Numbered from the stretch's first letter, positions 1 through 6,700 are shown. The stretch: DNA of 8,603 bases from Anaerolineae bacterium (GCA_012719195.1 JAAYAV010000403.1:1-8603); one strand, 5' to 3'. Notes: a model not told the origin generated them from the sequence alone. Translations and numbers: made by a program.

Positions 1-706
1 CTTCTACCACGCCGGCTTCCTGGGCAAGAACACCGCCCACCAGGACTACCACTCCCCCAACATGGTCCGCGTCTCGGGCGACCCCACCAACGTGCGCGAC
101 CTGACGCGCTTCGAGCTGTCGGCCCGGCAGGAGGTGTGGGATCTGCTCGAGGTGCTGCGCAACGAAGCCGGCCTGAAGGACGCCTACATTCTGGCGACCG
201 CCCCACAGGTGGGGGCGCGGGAGAGCCGCCAGGTCAACGGGCTCTATACCCTCACCGGCGACGATGTCACCGGCGGCCGCAAGTTCGCCGACGCGGTGGC
301 GCGCGGGTCGTGGTGGATTGACATCCACTGCCCGTTGGGCCACACCTACCCGGTGCACCTGTGCGTGCGCACCTGCCCGCGCCGGGAGAAGTGCCCCTTC
401 TGGGCGGCGGAGCACGAGCGGATGTACGCCGATCAGAAGGCCACCGAGGCGCCCCAGGACGACTGGTACGACATCCCCTACGGCTGCCTCGTCCCCAAGG
501 GCGGCGTGAACGTGCTGGTGGCGGGCCGGAGCATCTCCGCCACCCACGAGGCCATGGCCGGGGCCCGGGTGATGGGCACCTGCCTGGCCATCGGCGAGGC
601 GGCGGGCGTGGCGGCGGCCATGGCGGCGGCCGGTGACGGCGTGGTGGCGAACGTGGACGTGCCCGAGCTGCGCCGGAGGCTCACGGAACAGGGCGCGCTG
701 GTGTAG
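1..706 (+). CDS. FAD-dependent oxidoreductase, C-terminal part (5' end outside window)
   Basis: The frame is open from base 2 through the TAG at 704-706, so this is the C-terminal ~234 residues of a longer protein. The Met at 62 is internal, because 20 in-frame residues precede it. Counting from that Met, three signatures match the FAD_oxidored family (PF12831 type). GARESRQVNGLYTLTGDDV (51-69) resembles the family's R-E-T/S-R-x-x-G-x-Y-x-L-T segment. RGSWWIDIH (81-89) is the usual hinge. YDIPYGCLVPKGGVNVLVAG followed by RSISATHEA (about 136-164) is the C-terminal FAD-contacting region, ending in an Ala-rich helix. The N-terminal GxGxxG nucleotide site would lie upstream of the window. Such flavoproteins are probably cytoplasmic, and their genes often lie near sugar-catabolism genes; the substrate cannot be told here. 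Unusual is a Cys/His-rich insert (Cys90, 101, 105, 111) between the hinge and YDIPY. The family call is fairly secure, the exact function is not. Confidence 0.87.
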   Translation, partial: FYHAGFLGKNTAHQDYHSPNMVRVSGDPTNVRDLTRFELSARQEVWDLLEVLRNEAGLKDAYILATAPQVGARESRQVNGLYTLTGDDVTGGRKFADAVARGSWWIDIHCPLGHTYPVHLCVRTCPRREKCPFWAAEHERMYADQKATEAPQDDWYDIPYGCLVPKGGVNVLVAGRSISATHEAMAGARVMGTCLAIGEAAGVAAAMAAAGDGVVANVDVPELRRRLTEQGALV

Positions 707-754
707 GGCAGGGGACGTAACCCCCCCTCGTATGTTCAGAGAGCGGAACCACTG

Positions 755-781
755 CCCCCCTTCCTTTTCTGCGAAGGGGGG
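755..781. repeat. Perfect 9-bp palindromic hairpin (CCCCCCTTC / GAAGGGGGG)
   Basis: Bases 755-763 (CCCCCCTTC) are the exact reverse complement of 773-781, with a 9-nt loop. It lies 48 bp beyond the oxidoreductase stop. No T-run follows on either strand, so it is not a classical intrinsic terminator. It looks like a short dispersed palindromic element, but could still slow polymerase or stabilise the 3' end of the upstream mRNA. Confidence 0.55.
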
Positions 782-794
782 CCCATGCTTCAGC

Positions 795-826
795 GTGTCA
801 TTCCGAGCACTGCGAGGAATCTACGC
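795..826. repeat. Dispersed-type palindrome (GTGTCATTCCGAG...GAGGAAT)
   Basis: The segment reads GTGTCATTCCGAG, then CACTGC, then GAGGAATCTACGC. ATTCC (800-804) pairs with GGAAT (816-820). It matches from memory a short intergenic repeat of the form TCATTCCGAGCnnnGCGAGGAATCT, seen in many copies in Chloroflexota and other environmental genomes. There is no coding content. The dispersed-repeat identification needs a genome-wide count. Confidence 0.5.
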
Positions 827-841
827 CTGGTGCGCGGCAGG

Positions 842-921
842 GCCCTCACCCCTGGTCCCCTCTCCCATTCCACGGGAGAGGGGAAGGTCACTCGACGAAG
901 ACGAGTGACTGGGGTGAGGGC
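842..921. repeat. Composite palindromic element, possible three-way junction fold
   Basis: Three perfect inverted repeats are nested here. The outer arms are 842-852 (GCCCTCACCCC) and 911-921, an 11-bp pairing. Inside lie two independent hairpins: 857-866 (CCCCTCTCCC) with 874-883 and a 7-nt loop, and 887-894 (GTCACTCG) with 902-909 and a 7-nt loop. Together they can fold into a closed stem carrying two side hairpins, on either strand. The element ends 4 bp before the last base of the aminotransferase stop codon and lies between convergent genes. The CCCTCACCCC/GGGGTGAGGG outer arms resemble a known type of dispersed bacterial palindrome. It may act as a two-way transcription barrier, though no T-tract is present. 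Confidence 0.65.
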
Positions 922-925
922 TTCC

Positions 926-2275
926 CTATCCGTAAACCCCGCACACCTTGTTCACGGCCGCGGCGACGGCGTCGCAGTCCCGCTCCGTCCACCACTGGTT
1001 GACGCGCAGGAAGATGGCGCGATCGAACAGGTCGGCGGAGTAGGCGCACATGTCCACCGAGTACTCCGGCAGCGGCCCCTCGTAGTAGGGGCAGGTGAAG
1101 GGGCATCCCTCATCGGTGGCCGTCTTCTGCTCCAGGATCTGCTCCCAGAAGGAGTAGATGTGCCAGTCGCGCGAGCCTTCGACACCCCTCGCCCCGGCGG
1201 GCAGCCCCTCGGCGGCCAGCGCCGGCCCGAGGAGGCCAGCGGCTTCCTTGCTCTCCGCGGTGAGGATGATGCAGTAGCCCAGGTCGCCCTCGATGTCGTT
1301 ACTGGGGCGCAGCCGTGTGCGGGCGAATGTATCTAGCCCGGCGACGATGCGGCGCATGTTGGCGTTGTACCGCACCCTCTGCTCCTCGATGCGGCCCATC
1401 TGCACCCAGTTGACCGCCCCTTCGAGCTCGGACATGCGGTAGTTCTGGCCGCAGAAGAGCTCGCCCGGGCGGCGTTCCACGGCGTAGCGGTCCGGCCGCC
1501 AGCAGGCAGCGGTGTCGTGCTGGCTCAGGGCGCGGGTGTAGAGCCACTCGTCGTCGGTGAGGACCATGCCCGCCTCGCCGGCCCCGATGACCTTGTAGCT
1601 GCTGAGGCTGAAGCAGCCTAGGTCGCCGATGGTGCCCAGGTAGCGCCCCTTGAACGTGCCGCCGCAGGCCTGGGCGTTGTCTTCAATGACCATCAGGTTG
1701 TGACGGCGGGCGATGTCCATGATGGCGTCCATGTCGGCGGCCATGCCCAGCATGTGCACCGGCACGATGGCCTTGGTGCGCGGGGTGATCTTCCGCTCCA
1801 CGTCGACCGGGTCGATGGTCATGGTGTCGTTGATCTCGGCGATGACGGGGATGCCCTTGGAGGCGACGACGGCGGCCGCGCTGGCGTAGAAGGTGTAGGC
1901 GGGGACGATCACCTCTGTGCCCGGGCCGACGCCGGCCGCCACGTAGGCGGACATGAGGGCGGAGGTGCCGGAGTTCACTCCGAGAGCGTAGTTGGAGCCG
2001 AAGACTTGTCGGGCCTTCTCCTCGAACATGGCTACCCGCGAGGGGCGAGGGTTGTAGTAGCGCGTTAGCTGCGGGTTGACGCTCTCGTCCTCTTCCGACA
2101 AGAGCGTGCGCATCTTGGCCTGGGCTTCCGGCGAGTAGCCGAAGGTGTCGGCAATGGCGAGGAACTCGTCCAGCCCCACCTTGGGCCCGCGGTAGCTGTG
2201 CTCGGCCTCGAAGGCGGCGACGGCCTTCTGCCCCCCGTTGATCGCCAGGTCTCCCTCTGAAGTCGCGTGCGGCAT
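926..2275 (-). CDS. DegT/DnrJ/EryC1/StrS family PLP-dependent aminotransferase
   Basis: This 449-residue fold-type I aminotransferase probably transfers an amino group to a keto-sugar, nucleotide-sugar or cyclitol; the substrate is not determined. Family marks in order: an AINGGQKAV N-terminus (11-19); NSGTSAL (101-107), the phosphate-binding loop; VPAYTFYAS (124-132); IEDNAQA (197-203), whose Asp199 should contact the PLP ring nitrogen; SSYKVIGAGEAG (225-236), with Lys228 as the Schiff-base lysine; GQNYRMSELEGAVNWVQ (276-292), the usual dimer and active-site segment; and a C-terminal CPFTCPYY (391-398), recalled from some subfamilies. All catalytic residues are present and the length is slightly above usual. 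The ATG at 2275 is supported by GGGGAGGG (2283-2290) with 7-nt spacing. The gene lies 52 bp downstream of the BTAD regulator on the same strand, so co-transcription is plausible. The stop codon is TAG. Confidence 0.93.
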   Translation of the reverse strand: MPHATSEGDLAINGGQKAVAAFEAEHSYRGPKVGLDEFLAIADTFGYSPEAQAKMRTLLSEEDESVNPQLTRYYNPRPSRVAMFEEKARQVFGSNYALGVNSGTSALMSAYVAAGVGPGTEVIVPAYTFYASAAAVVASKGIPVIAEINDTMTIDPVDVERKITPRTKAIVPVHMLGMAADMDAIMDIARRHNLMVIEDNAQACGGTFKGRYLGTIGDLGCFSLSSYKVIGAGEAGMVLTDDEWLYTRALSQHDTAACWRPDRYAVERRPGELFCGQNYRMSELEGAVNWVQMGRIEEQRVRYNANMRRIVAGLDTFARTRLRPSNDIEGDLGYCIILTAESKEAAGLLGPALAAEGLPAGARGVEGSRDWHIYSFWEQILEQKTATDEGCPFTCPYYEGPLPEYSVDMCAYSADLFDRAIFLRVNQWWTERDCDAVAAAVNKVCGVYG

Positions 2276-2282
2276 GGCCGAA

Positions 2283-2306
2283 CCCTCCCCCGTGTGTGCT
2301 GGGGGA
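2283..2306 (-). promoter_or_regulatory. Strong ribosome binding site partly paired in a hairpin
   Basis: On the minus strand, GGGGAGGG (2283-2290) sits 7 nt before the aminotransferase ATG. TCCCCC (2286-2291 on +) is complementary to GGGGGA (2301-2306), giving a 6-bp stem with a 9-nt loop that buries the upstream half of the SD. It lies in the 52-bp gap after the regulator's stop. It could modulate translation or act as a weak 3'-end hairpin for the regulator mRNA. A C/G-rich SD pairs easily by chance, so the regulatory reading is weak; the RBS itself is good. Confidence 0.4.
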
Positions 2307-2327
2307 ATGGTCGCACCGGCGAGGGGG

Positions 2328-5300
2328 CTAGGTCAACTCCTCCAACAGTGTCCGCGCTTGCTTGAGGTCATACGTGTCGAAGCCCTCGGTGAACCAGGCG
2401 TAGACGGGGGCCAGCAGGGCGCGGGCCTGGTCGGGCTTCCCCTGGTCGCGCCAGAGGCGGGCGAGGCCGGCAGTTGCCCGCAGTTCGTAGAGCTTCGTCT
2501 CCTGCTTTCGGGCGATCGCGATGGCGCTGCGGTAGCGGGCCTCCGCCAGGTACTCGTCGTCCGGCTCAGCGCGGAGGCGGTGCAGGTCGCCCATCACCCG
2601 GTGCAGCTCGGCCTCCAGGCTGCGCTCTCCAGTGTAATGCAGCAGGCTCAGGCCCAACGACGCCGCCTTGAGGCCCGGATCTGGCCGCCGTGCCTTCAGG
2701 TAGGCCACGGCCAAGTCCCACAGCATGTCGGACATGCCGCACAGGTAGTGGTCGGCCAGGCGAGCTTCCAGAGCGGCATGGATCTGGCCGATGCCCTCGT
2801 CCGTCTTGCCGATCTCCGCCAGGAGGCAGCCGTCAAGGAACTTCGCATACACGGCTACATCTACCCAGCCGGTGGCAATACTGGCATCATGCCTTCTCTG
2901 GGCCTCCAGGAGCTCCGCCAAGGACTTCTCGTCACGGTGGATCATGTGTCGACCTATGGTCACGTTCCGGAGTGTTAGCTCGACCATCGTCTTGTGTCCG
3001 TACCCGTCCGTGAATGCCTGGAGCCTGTCCAACTCCCTTTCTGACTGCTCAGGGTACCCCAGAGCCCAGAGAGAGTAGGCCAGTTCCCCCCAGCAGACTG
3101 GGAAGCGCCATACGCCCAGGTAGTCCGCAGCATGGCCGGACACCCAATCAACGAAGCGGCCCATGAAGACCCGGGCCTGGGCGTAGCGACCGGTGTAGTA
3201 GTGCACGCGGCCCAGGACCTGGTTAGCCCACGCTATCACGTAGGGATCACCGTCTGGGATTAGGCGAGCGAACTGGTGCGCCAGGAACTCCGCCTGGGCA
3301 GCATGTTGCGCCCGGATCTGGTGCTGGAAGGCGAGTGTCGAGATGATCTCCAGCGACCGCCGAACGTCGCCGGCTCTCTGGCACAGCTCCAGCGCCCGAT
3401 GGTAGAGGGGCGGCAGTTCCGGCGACGTGGCAGTTTGATAGAGCCCCGACACAACGCAGAGCCCCATCTGCAGATCCAGCTCGACCTGCAGGTCTCGATG
3501 CTCGTCTGGGAGCGTCTGCATGAGGGCGAGGCCCTTGCGGTAGTGGACGCGGGCCTGGGCCGGCGCTGCCAGCCAACTTGCCCGGTCCCCGGCCCGGAGG
3601 TACGCCGTGGCCGCCTCCGGAGCCAGCCCTGCCTCCTCGAAGTGCCAGGCCAACCGCAAGGCTACGTCATCGGGCGCGTTCGCCCAGATCTCCTCCATCG
3701 CCCGGCCCACGGCTTCGTGCAAGTGGGCCCGCTCCACCCGATCAAGCCTCTGGTAGAGGTAGCGCTGGAAGAGGTAGTGACGGAAGCGATAGCGGGACAG
3801 GCGCTGCCCATCCATGCGGTCCAGGTCCTGGGCCCGCACTAGACGATGGCGGCGGCCCAGTTCGGCGCTCAGCTGTGCCACCACTTTGGCGGGGGACATC
3901 TTCAACACCCGCGCCACCACCTCGGCGGTGAACTCCTCCCCCTCCAGGCTGGCCACCTCCAGTAGGCGACGGCTGTCGGGAGGGAGCCTGTCCATCCGCT
4001 CCCCGATGACCGCTTCCAGGCGGGTGGGCAACTGCTCCCAGTCCAGGCCTGGCCCCTCCGCCCAGACGCCGTCGGCGCCGCGCTGCAGGCCGCCACCGTC
4101 GCGCAGCGCCTGCAACAGCTCTGCCGTGAAGAGGGCATGCCCTCCGGTGTGGTGGAAGAGGATATCGCGGAACTCTGTCCCGAGGCGGCTGGGTTCGCTG
4201 TCAACGAGTGCGTCCACGAAGTCGCGACCCCCCGCCTGGTCGAGGTCGATCGGGCCGGAACCGCACTGGGCCCGAAGCTCATTCACCACCGGTTCCAGCG
4301 GGTGGCGCTTGCCTTCCCGGCCCAGGGCGACCTCGCCGGGGCGATAGGCGCCCACCAACAAGATGGCGTGCCCCGCCAGCCGGCGGCCCAGGTGGAATAG
4401 CAGGTCGAGAGAGCCCTGGTCGGCCCACTGAAGGTCATCGAGTAGCAGCAAGAGGGGACGCTGTCCCGCCAGCACTCGAAGCACTTGGGAGTACTGCTCG
4501 AAGAGCTGAGCCTGGGGCGGGCCGGGCGTCCGGTCCGCCACTGCTGCTCCCAAGGCGGGCAGCCAGTCAGCCTTCGGGTACGCGGCGCGAGCCCGCGCGA
4601 GGAGGGCGTCTCCGGGTACGAAAGTGCCGATGAGATCGGCCCCGTGTTGGGCCAGCGCCTGGGCGCTGAGCGGAAGCGCCGCCACCAAGCGTCGCGCCTG
4701 TTCGCGGCTCATGCCGCCGTGGAACTGGCGCACCTGAACGTCCCCGGTGAGCATGCGCAGAAGGTCCAGGAAGGGTAGGTAGGGATCGCCGCTGCCGGTG
4801 TAGGCGTTGGCGATGCCTCCGGCCACCACCAGGTCTGGTTGGGCGGCCAGAGATCGCCGGGCGAACTCGTACAGGAGCATGGTTTTGCCGCTGCCCGGTT
4901 CGCCGATGATGAAGGCGACCTGTCCACGGCCGGAGACAGCCTGCTCCAGCAGGCGACTCAAGCGCTTCAGTTCGTGCTCCCTGCCCACGAAGGTCGGGCG
5001 ATGCCCTTCGGGCTCGACCTTGGGAGGCTCGTTGGCCGGCGGCTCCGCCGGTGGCGGTGCCGGTTGTGGGGGTGTGCCGAGCCGGATCCCGTCGCGAAGA
5101 GCCTGGGTCTCATCTGACGGCTCCGCGCCCAACTCCTCGGCGAGCACTCGCCGGCAAGCCTCGTACTGCGCCAGCGCCTCGCCACGTTCCCCCGAGAGAG
5201 CGAGGGCCAGCATCAGCTGGCGGTGGGCCTCCTCCCGCCAGGGCTCCCGCTCCAGCTGCTGGCGGGCGTACTCGGCCGCGGGGCCGTACTCGCCTCGGGC

Positions 5301-5816
5301 TTGGTGATGGGCGGCCAGCAGCGACAGAGCGGCCATGATGTCCCGCTCCGCCTCTCCTTGCCTGACCAGCCACCACTCCTCGAAAGCGGGGCTGTCGACC
5401 ACCGGTGGGCCCTGGGGCGTGCGTCGGCGGCAAGGAGCGAGTGCCGCTTGCAGGCGATCGAGGTCCGGGGGTGACTCGCGCACAGCGGTGGCCAACTCAG
5501 CCAGATCTATGTGGTGGTTGCTGTTGGCGTTGAACTGAACCGTCTGGCGGCTAACGAGGAGCAGGGGCATGTCGGCTCTATCGTCGCCGATGGCGCGCCG
5601 TAGACGCGACAGCACCGGGCGCAGGTTGCACAGGGCCACGCTAAGAGGGCGCTCAGGCCAGAGCAGTTCGGCCAGCGCCTCCCGCCGGTGAGGCCGGCTC
5701 GGCTCCAGCGCCAGGTAGGTCAGCAGGGCCCAGCCCTTGTCCGGCACCAGAGACGTGATGTCCCGGCCATCCAGCGATGCCGTGAATGGCTCCAGCAGCG
5801 ACAGCGACAGATGCAT
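2328..5816 (-). CDS. SARP/BTAD-type transcriptional regulator with AAA ATPase and TPR-rich C-terminus
   Basis: This 1162-residue cytoplasmic regulator is probably an ATP-dependent, signal-responsive transcription factor. Residues 1-95 form an OmpR-like winged helix (CNLRPVLSRLRRAIGD at 63-78 is the typical helix). Residues ~105-243 are the bacterial transcriptional activation (BTAD) domain, with DSPAFEEWW (141-149), EPWREEAHRQLM (191-202) and AQYEACRRVLAEELGAEPS (216-234). A Pro-rich linker covers ~247-273. The AAA/STAND ATPase starts at FVGRE (276-280), with Walker A GEPGSGKT (305-312) and Walker B LLLLLDDLQWAD (455-466). Helical TPR-like repeats fill ~690-1160 and may sense a ligand or partner. 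An in-frame ATG at 5888 exists, but the ATG at 5816 is preferred: AGGCGG precedes it by 6 nt, MHLSLSLLEPF is the usual family opening, and a candidate promoter lies inside the longer version. Oddly, the BTAD motif YRGxFLxGF reads CRRRTPQGPP (129-138). The target genes are unknown. Confidence 0.93.
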   Translation of the reverse strand: MHLSLSLLEPFTASLDGRDITSLVPDKGWALLTYLALEPSRPHRREALAELLWPERPLSVALCNLRPVLSRLRRAIGDDRADMPLLLVSRQTVQFNANSNHHIDLAELATAVRESPPDLDRLQAALAPCRRRTPQGPPVVDSPAFEEWWLVRQGEAERDIMAALSLLAAHHQARGEYGPAAEYARQQLEREPWREEAHRQLMLALALSGERGEALAQYEACRRVLAEELGAEPSDETQALRDGIRLGTPPQPAPPPAEPPANEPPKVEPEGHRPTFVGREHELKRLSRLLEQAVSGRGQVAFIIGEPGSGKTMLLYEFARRSLAAQPDLVVAGGIANAYTGSGDPYLPFLDLLRMLTGDVQVRQFHGGMSREQARRLVAALPLSAQALAQHGADLIGTFVPGDALLARARAAYPKADWLPALGAAVADRTPGPPQAQLFEQYSQVLRVLAGQRPLLLLLDDLQWADQGSLDLLFHLGRRLAGHAILLVGAYRPGEVALGREGKRHPLEPVVNELRAQCGSGPIDLDQAGGRDFVDALVDSEPSRLGTEFRDILFHHTGGHALFTAELLQALRDGGGLQRGADGVWAEGPGLDWEQLPTRLEAVIGERMDRLPPDSRRLLEVASLEGEEFTAEVVARVLKMSPAKVVAQLSAELGRRHRLVRAQDLDRMDGQRLSRYRFRHYLFQRYLYQRLDRVERAHLHEAVGRAMEEIWANAPDDVALRLAWHFEEAGLAPEAATAYLRAGDRASWLAAPAQARVHYRKGLALMQTLPDEHRDLQVELDLQMGLCVVSGLYQTATSPELPPLYHRALELCQRAGDVRRSLEIISTLAFQHQIRAQHAAQAEFLAHQFARLIPDGDPYVIAWANQVLGRVHYYTGRYAQARVFMGRFVDWVSGHAADYLGVWRFPVCWGELAYSLWALGYPEQSERELDRLQAFTDGYGHKTMVELTLRNVTIGRHMIHRDEKSLAELLEAQRRHDASIATGWVDVAVYAKFLDGCLLAEIGKTDEGIGQIHAALEARLADHYLCGMSDMLWDLAVAYLKARRPDPGLKAASLGLSLLHYTGERSLEAELHRVMGDLHRLRAEPDDEYLAEARYRSAIAIARKQETKLYELRATAGLARLWRDQGKPDQARALLAPVYAWFTEGFDTYDLKQARTLLEELT

Positions 5817-5866
5817 GGTCACCCGCCTGCTGCACACGAACGACAGGCCGCTAATCCTTGACCAGA

Positions 5867-5895
5867 AGCATACACGATCAGGGTACAACGATCAA
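5867..5895 (-). promoter_or_regulatory. Candidate sigma-70-type promoter for the BTAD regulator
   Basis: On the minus strand, TTGATC (5890-5895) and TATGCT (5867-5872) are separated by exactly 17 bp. Each matches the housekeeping consensus at 4 of 6 positions. A start near 5860 would give a ~44-nt leader before the ATG at 5816, which favours that start over the one at 5888. Transcription evidence is lacking and the match is only moderate. Confidence 0.4.
5874..5894. promoter_or_regulatory. Heptamer direct repeat, candidate regulator-binding site
   Basis: ACGATCA occurs at 5874-5880 and again at 5888-5894, a 14-bp centre-to-centre spacing. On the minus strand these read TGATCGT. One copy overlaps the putative -35 box and the other lies just upstream of the -10. 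An additional inverted pair, ATCAA (5891-5895) and TTGAT (5903-5907), overlaps the distal copy. SARP-family winged-helix proteins are known to bind short direct repeats near the -35 region, though often with an 11-bp period, so autoregulation is a reasonable inference. Confidence 0.35.
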
Positions 5896-5966
5896 TGCCA
5901 CGTTGATTCACCGAATACGCCACGGACAGGCAACGGTGACATGGCACACTGTCCTCAGAGCGATCG

Positions 5967-5994
5967 CCGGGCCGCCGGTGGCGGCCGGAGGAGG
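5967..5994 (+). promoter_or_regulatory. Hairpin abutting the ribosome binding site of the hydrolase-like gene
   Basis: GGCCGCC (5970-5976) pairs with GGCGGCC (5980-5986) around a 3-nt loop. With one bulged G the stem can extend to 5967-5988. The SD GGAGGAGG (5987-5994) starts at its foot, 7 nt before the ATG at 6002, and so decides that start over the in-frame ATG at 5858. I found no convincing plus-strand promoter in 5817-6001; TTGACC at 5858-5863 lacks a -10 at proper spacing. Confidence 0.35.
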
Positions 5995-6001
5995 CGAGGT
6001 G

Positions 6002-6595
6002 ATGAGTAGGCTGCGTTCACTAGGAGTTGTCCTTCTCGCCGCCGGCGTCATCGCCGTGGCGCGGAACGAGCCCAGGGACGCGGCCGCTCTACCCACACGC
6101 GTGCCGTCTCCCACCTACGAGTGGCACCCCACCGAACCGGCGCCGGCGCTGCCCGTGCCCCCGCCCCCGCCGGTGCCGGACCTAGCGGAGCAGATTGACG
6201 CCTGGCTGCGGCGGTTCGAGCAGTTGGGGTGGTTTAGAGGCGCGGTGCCGGTCGCCGGCGACGGAGCAGTGCTCCTCGACTGGCGCTGGGACCAGGCGTT
6301 GGACCGGGGAGATGTCCTGAGCCAGACGGCCCGCGCGCGCATGTTCACCGCGCACACGTCAGCGGGGAGCTGGTGGGATGCCTACTGGGGTTATCCGTAC
6401 CTGGGCTACGGCTACGGCTGGATGGTGGCCCGGGAGCGGAGACGGCCGGTGCTTCAGGCCGGCAGGCGCATCCCCGGCTATCTGACGCAGCACATTCGCT
6501 ACGTCGAGGATGGCCTGACTCTGATCTTCCTAAGCAACCAGGAAGACGCGCTCTCGCCCAAGGACGCCACTGTCAAGGTGGTTCTCGGCGGCTGA
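6002..6595 (+). CDS. Internally deleted serine hydrolase (beta-lactamase/PBP-like) remnant, exported
   Basis: This 197-residue frame starts at ATG 6002 behind a good SD. An N-terminal signal-like segment (MSRLRSLGVVLLAAGVIAVA, 1-20) and a Pro-rich linker (about 34-60) suggest export. FEQLGWFRGAVPVAGDGAVLLD (72-93, cited by position) resembles the start of class C beta-lactamase-family hydrolases. WRWDQAL (94-100), then VLSQTARARMFTAH (105-118), YGYGWMV (136-142), IPGY (157-160) and LTLIFLSNQEDA (172-183) resemble the C-terminal third of the same family. The central region with the SxxK nucleophile and YxN motif is missing, apparently by an in-frame deletion near residue 93 (nt ~6280). The HxG motif before IPG reads AGR (153-155), so its His is also lost. 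It is about half the usual length and should not hydrolyse. It may be a decaying pseudogene or a repurposed exported protein. It precedes the propeller gene by 108 bp. Confidence 0.72.
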   Translation: MSRLRSLGVVLLAAGVIAVARNEPRDAAALPTRVPSPTYEWHPTEPAPALPVPPPPPVPDLAEQIDAWLRRFEQLGWFRGAVPVAGDGAVLLDWRWDQALDRGDVLSQTARARMFTAHTSAGSWWDAYWGYPYLGYGYGWMVARERRRPVLQAGRRIPGYLTQHIRYVEDGLTLIFLSNQEDALSPKDATVKVVLGG

Positions 6596-6661
6596 CATCG
6601 TTGGGCGCGAACGGATGCTGTGATTACGCCAACTTCTCCAGCAGGGCCCGCTCGGGGGTGA

Positions 6662-6700
6662 CACCTCCGGGTGCGGCGATCACGCAAAGGTCCGGAGGTG
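6662..6700 (+). promoter_or_regulatory. SD-sequestering hairpin in the propeller gene leader
   Basis: CACCTCCGG (6662-6670) is the exact reverse complement of CCGGAGGTG (6692-6700), a 9-bp perfect stem that contains the whole core SD (GGAGG, 6694-6698). The 21-nt loop can itself form a 4-bp stem, TGCG (6672-6675) with CGCA (6683-6686). The ATG follows at 6704, 5 nt after GGAGG. When folded, ribosome access would be blocked, as in a thermometer-like or ligand/protein-controlled switch. The pairing is seen directly; the regulation is inferred. Confidence 0.5.

Noticed and set aside
755..781. Intrinsic terminator for the oxidoreductase gene.
   Set aside because: The stem is good, but no T-run follows on either strand.
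785..1336. Open frame on + (183 codons) beginning in the intergenic repeats.
   Set aside because: It begins inside palindromic repeats and then runs antisense to the conserved aminotransferase C-terminus, with no recognisable product.
2238..2978. Long open frame on + (246 codons) antisense to the regulator and the aminotransferase start.
   Set aside because: It shows no family resemblance, spans the opposite-strand gene junction, and is expected from GC-rich codon bias opposite a true gene.
3276..3842. Open frame on + (188 codons) inside the regulator.
   Set aside because: It is antisense to the TPR-rich part of a well-supported coding region and has no domain marks or RBS.
5817..5888. Extension of the regulator to the in-frame ATG at 5888, adding 24 residues.
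   Set aside because: The added residues are not family-like, no SD is evident, and they cover the candidate promoter and repeats. MHLSLSLLEPF at 5816 matches the usual family start.
6671..6700. CACGCAAAGG...CCGG in the propeller leader recalls part of the c-di-GMP-I (GEMM) riboswitch consensus.
   Set aside because: Only a short piece resembles it. The upstream helix with its GGCAAACC-type segment and the second helix with its receptor are absent, and there is too little leader for the full aptamer.
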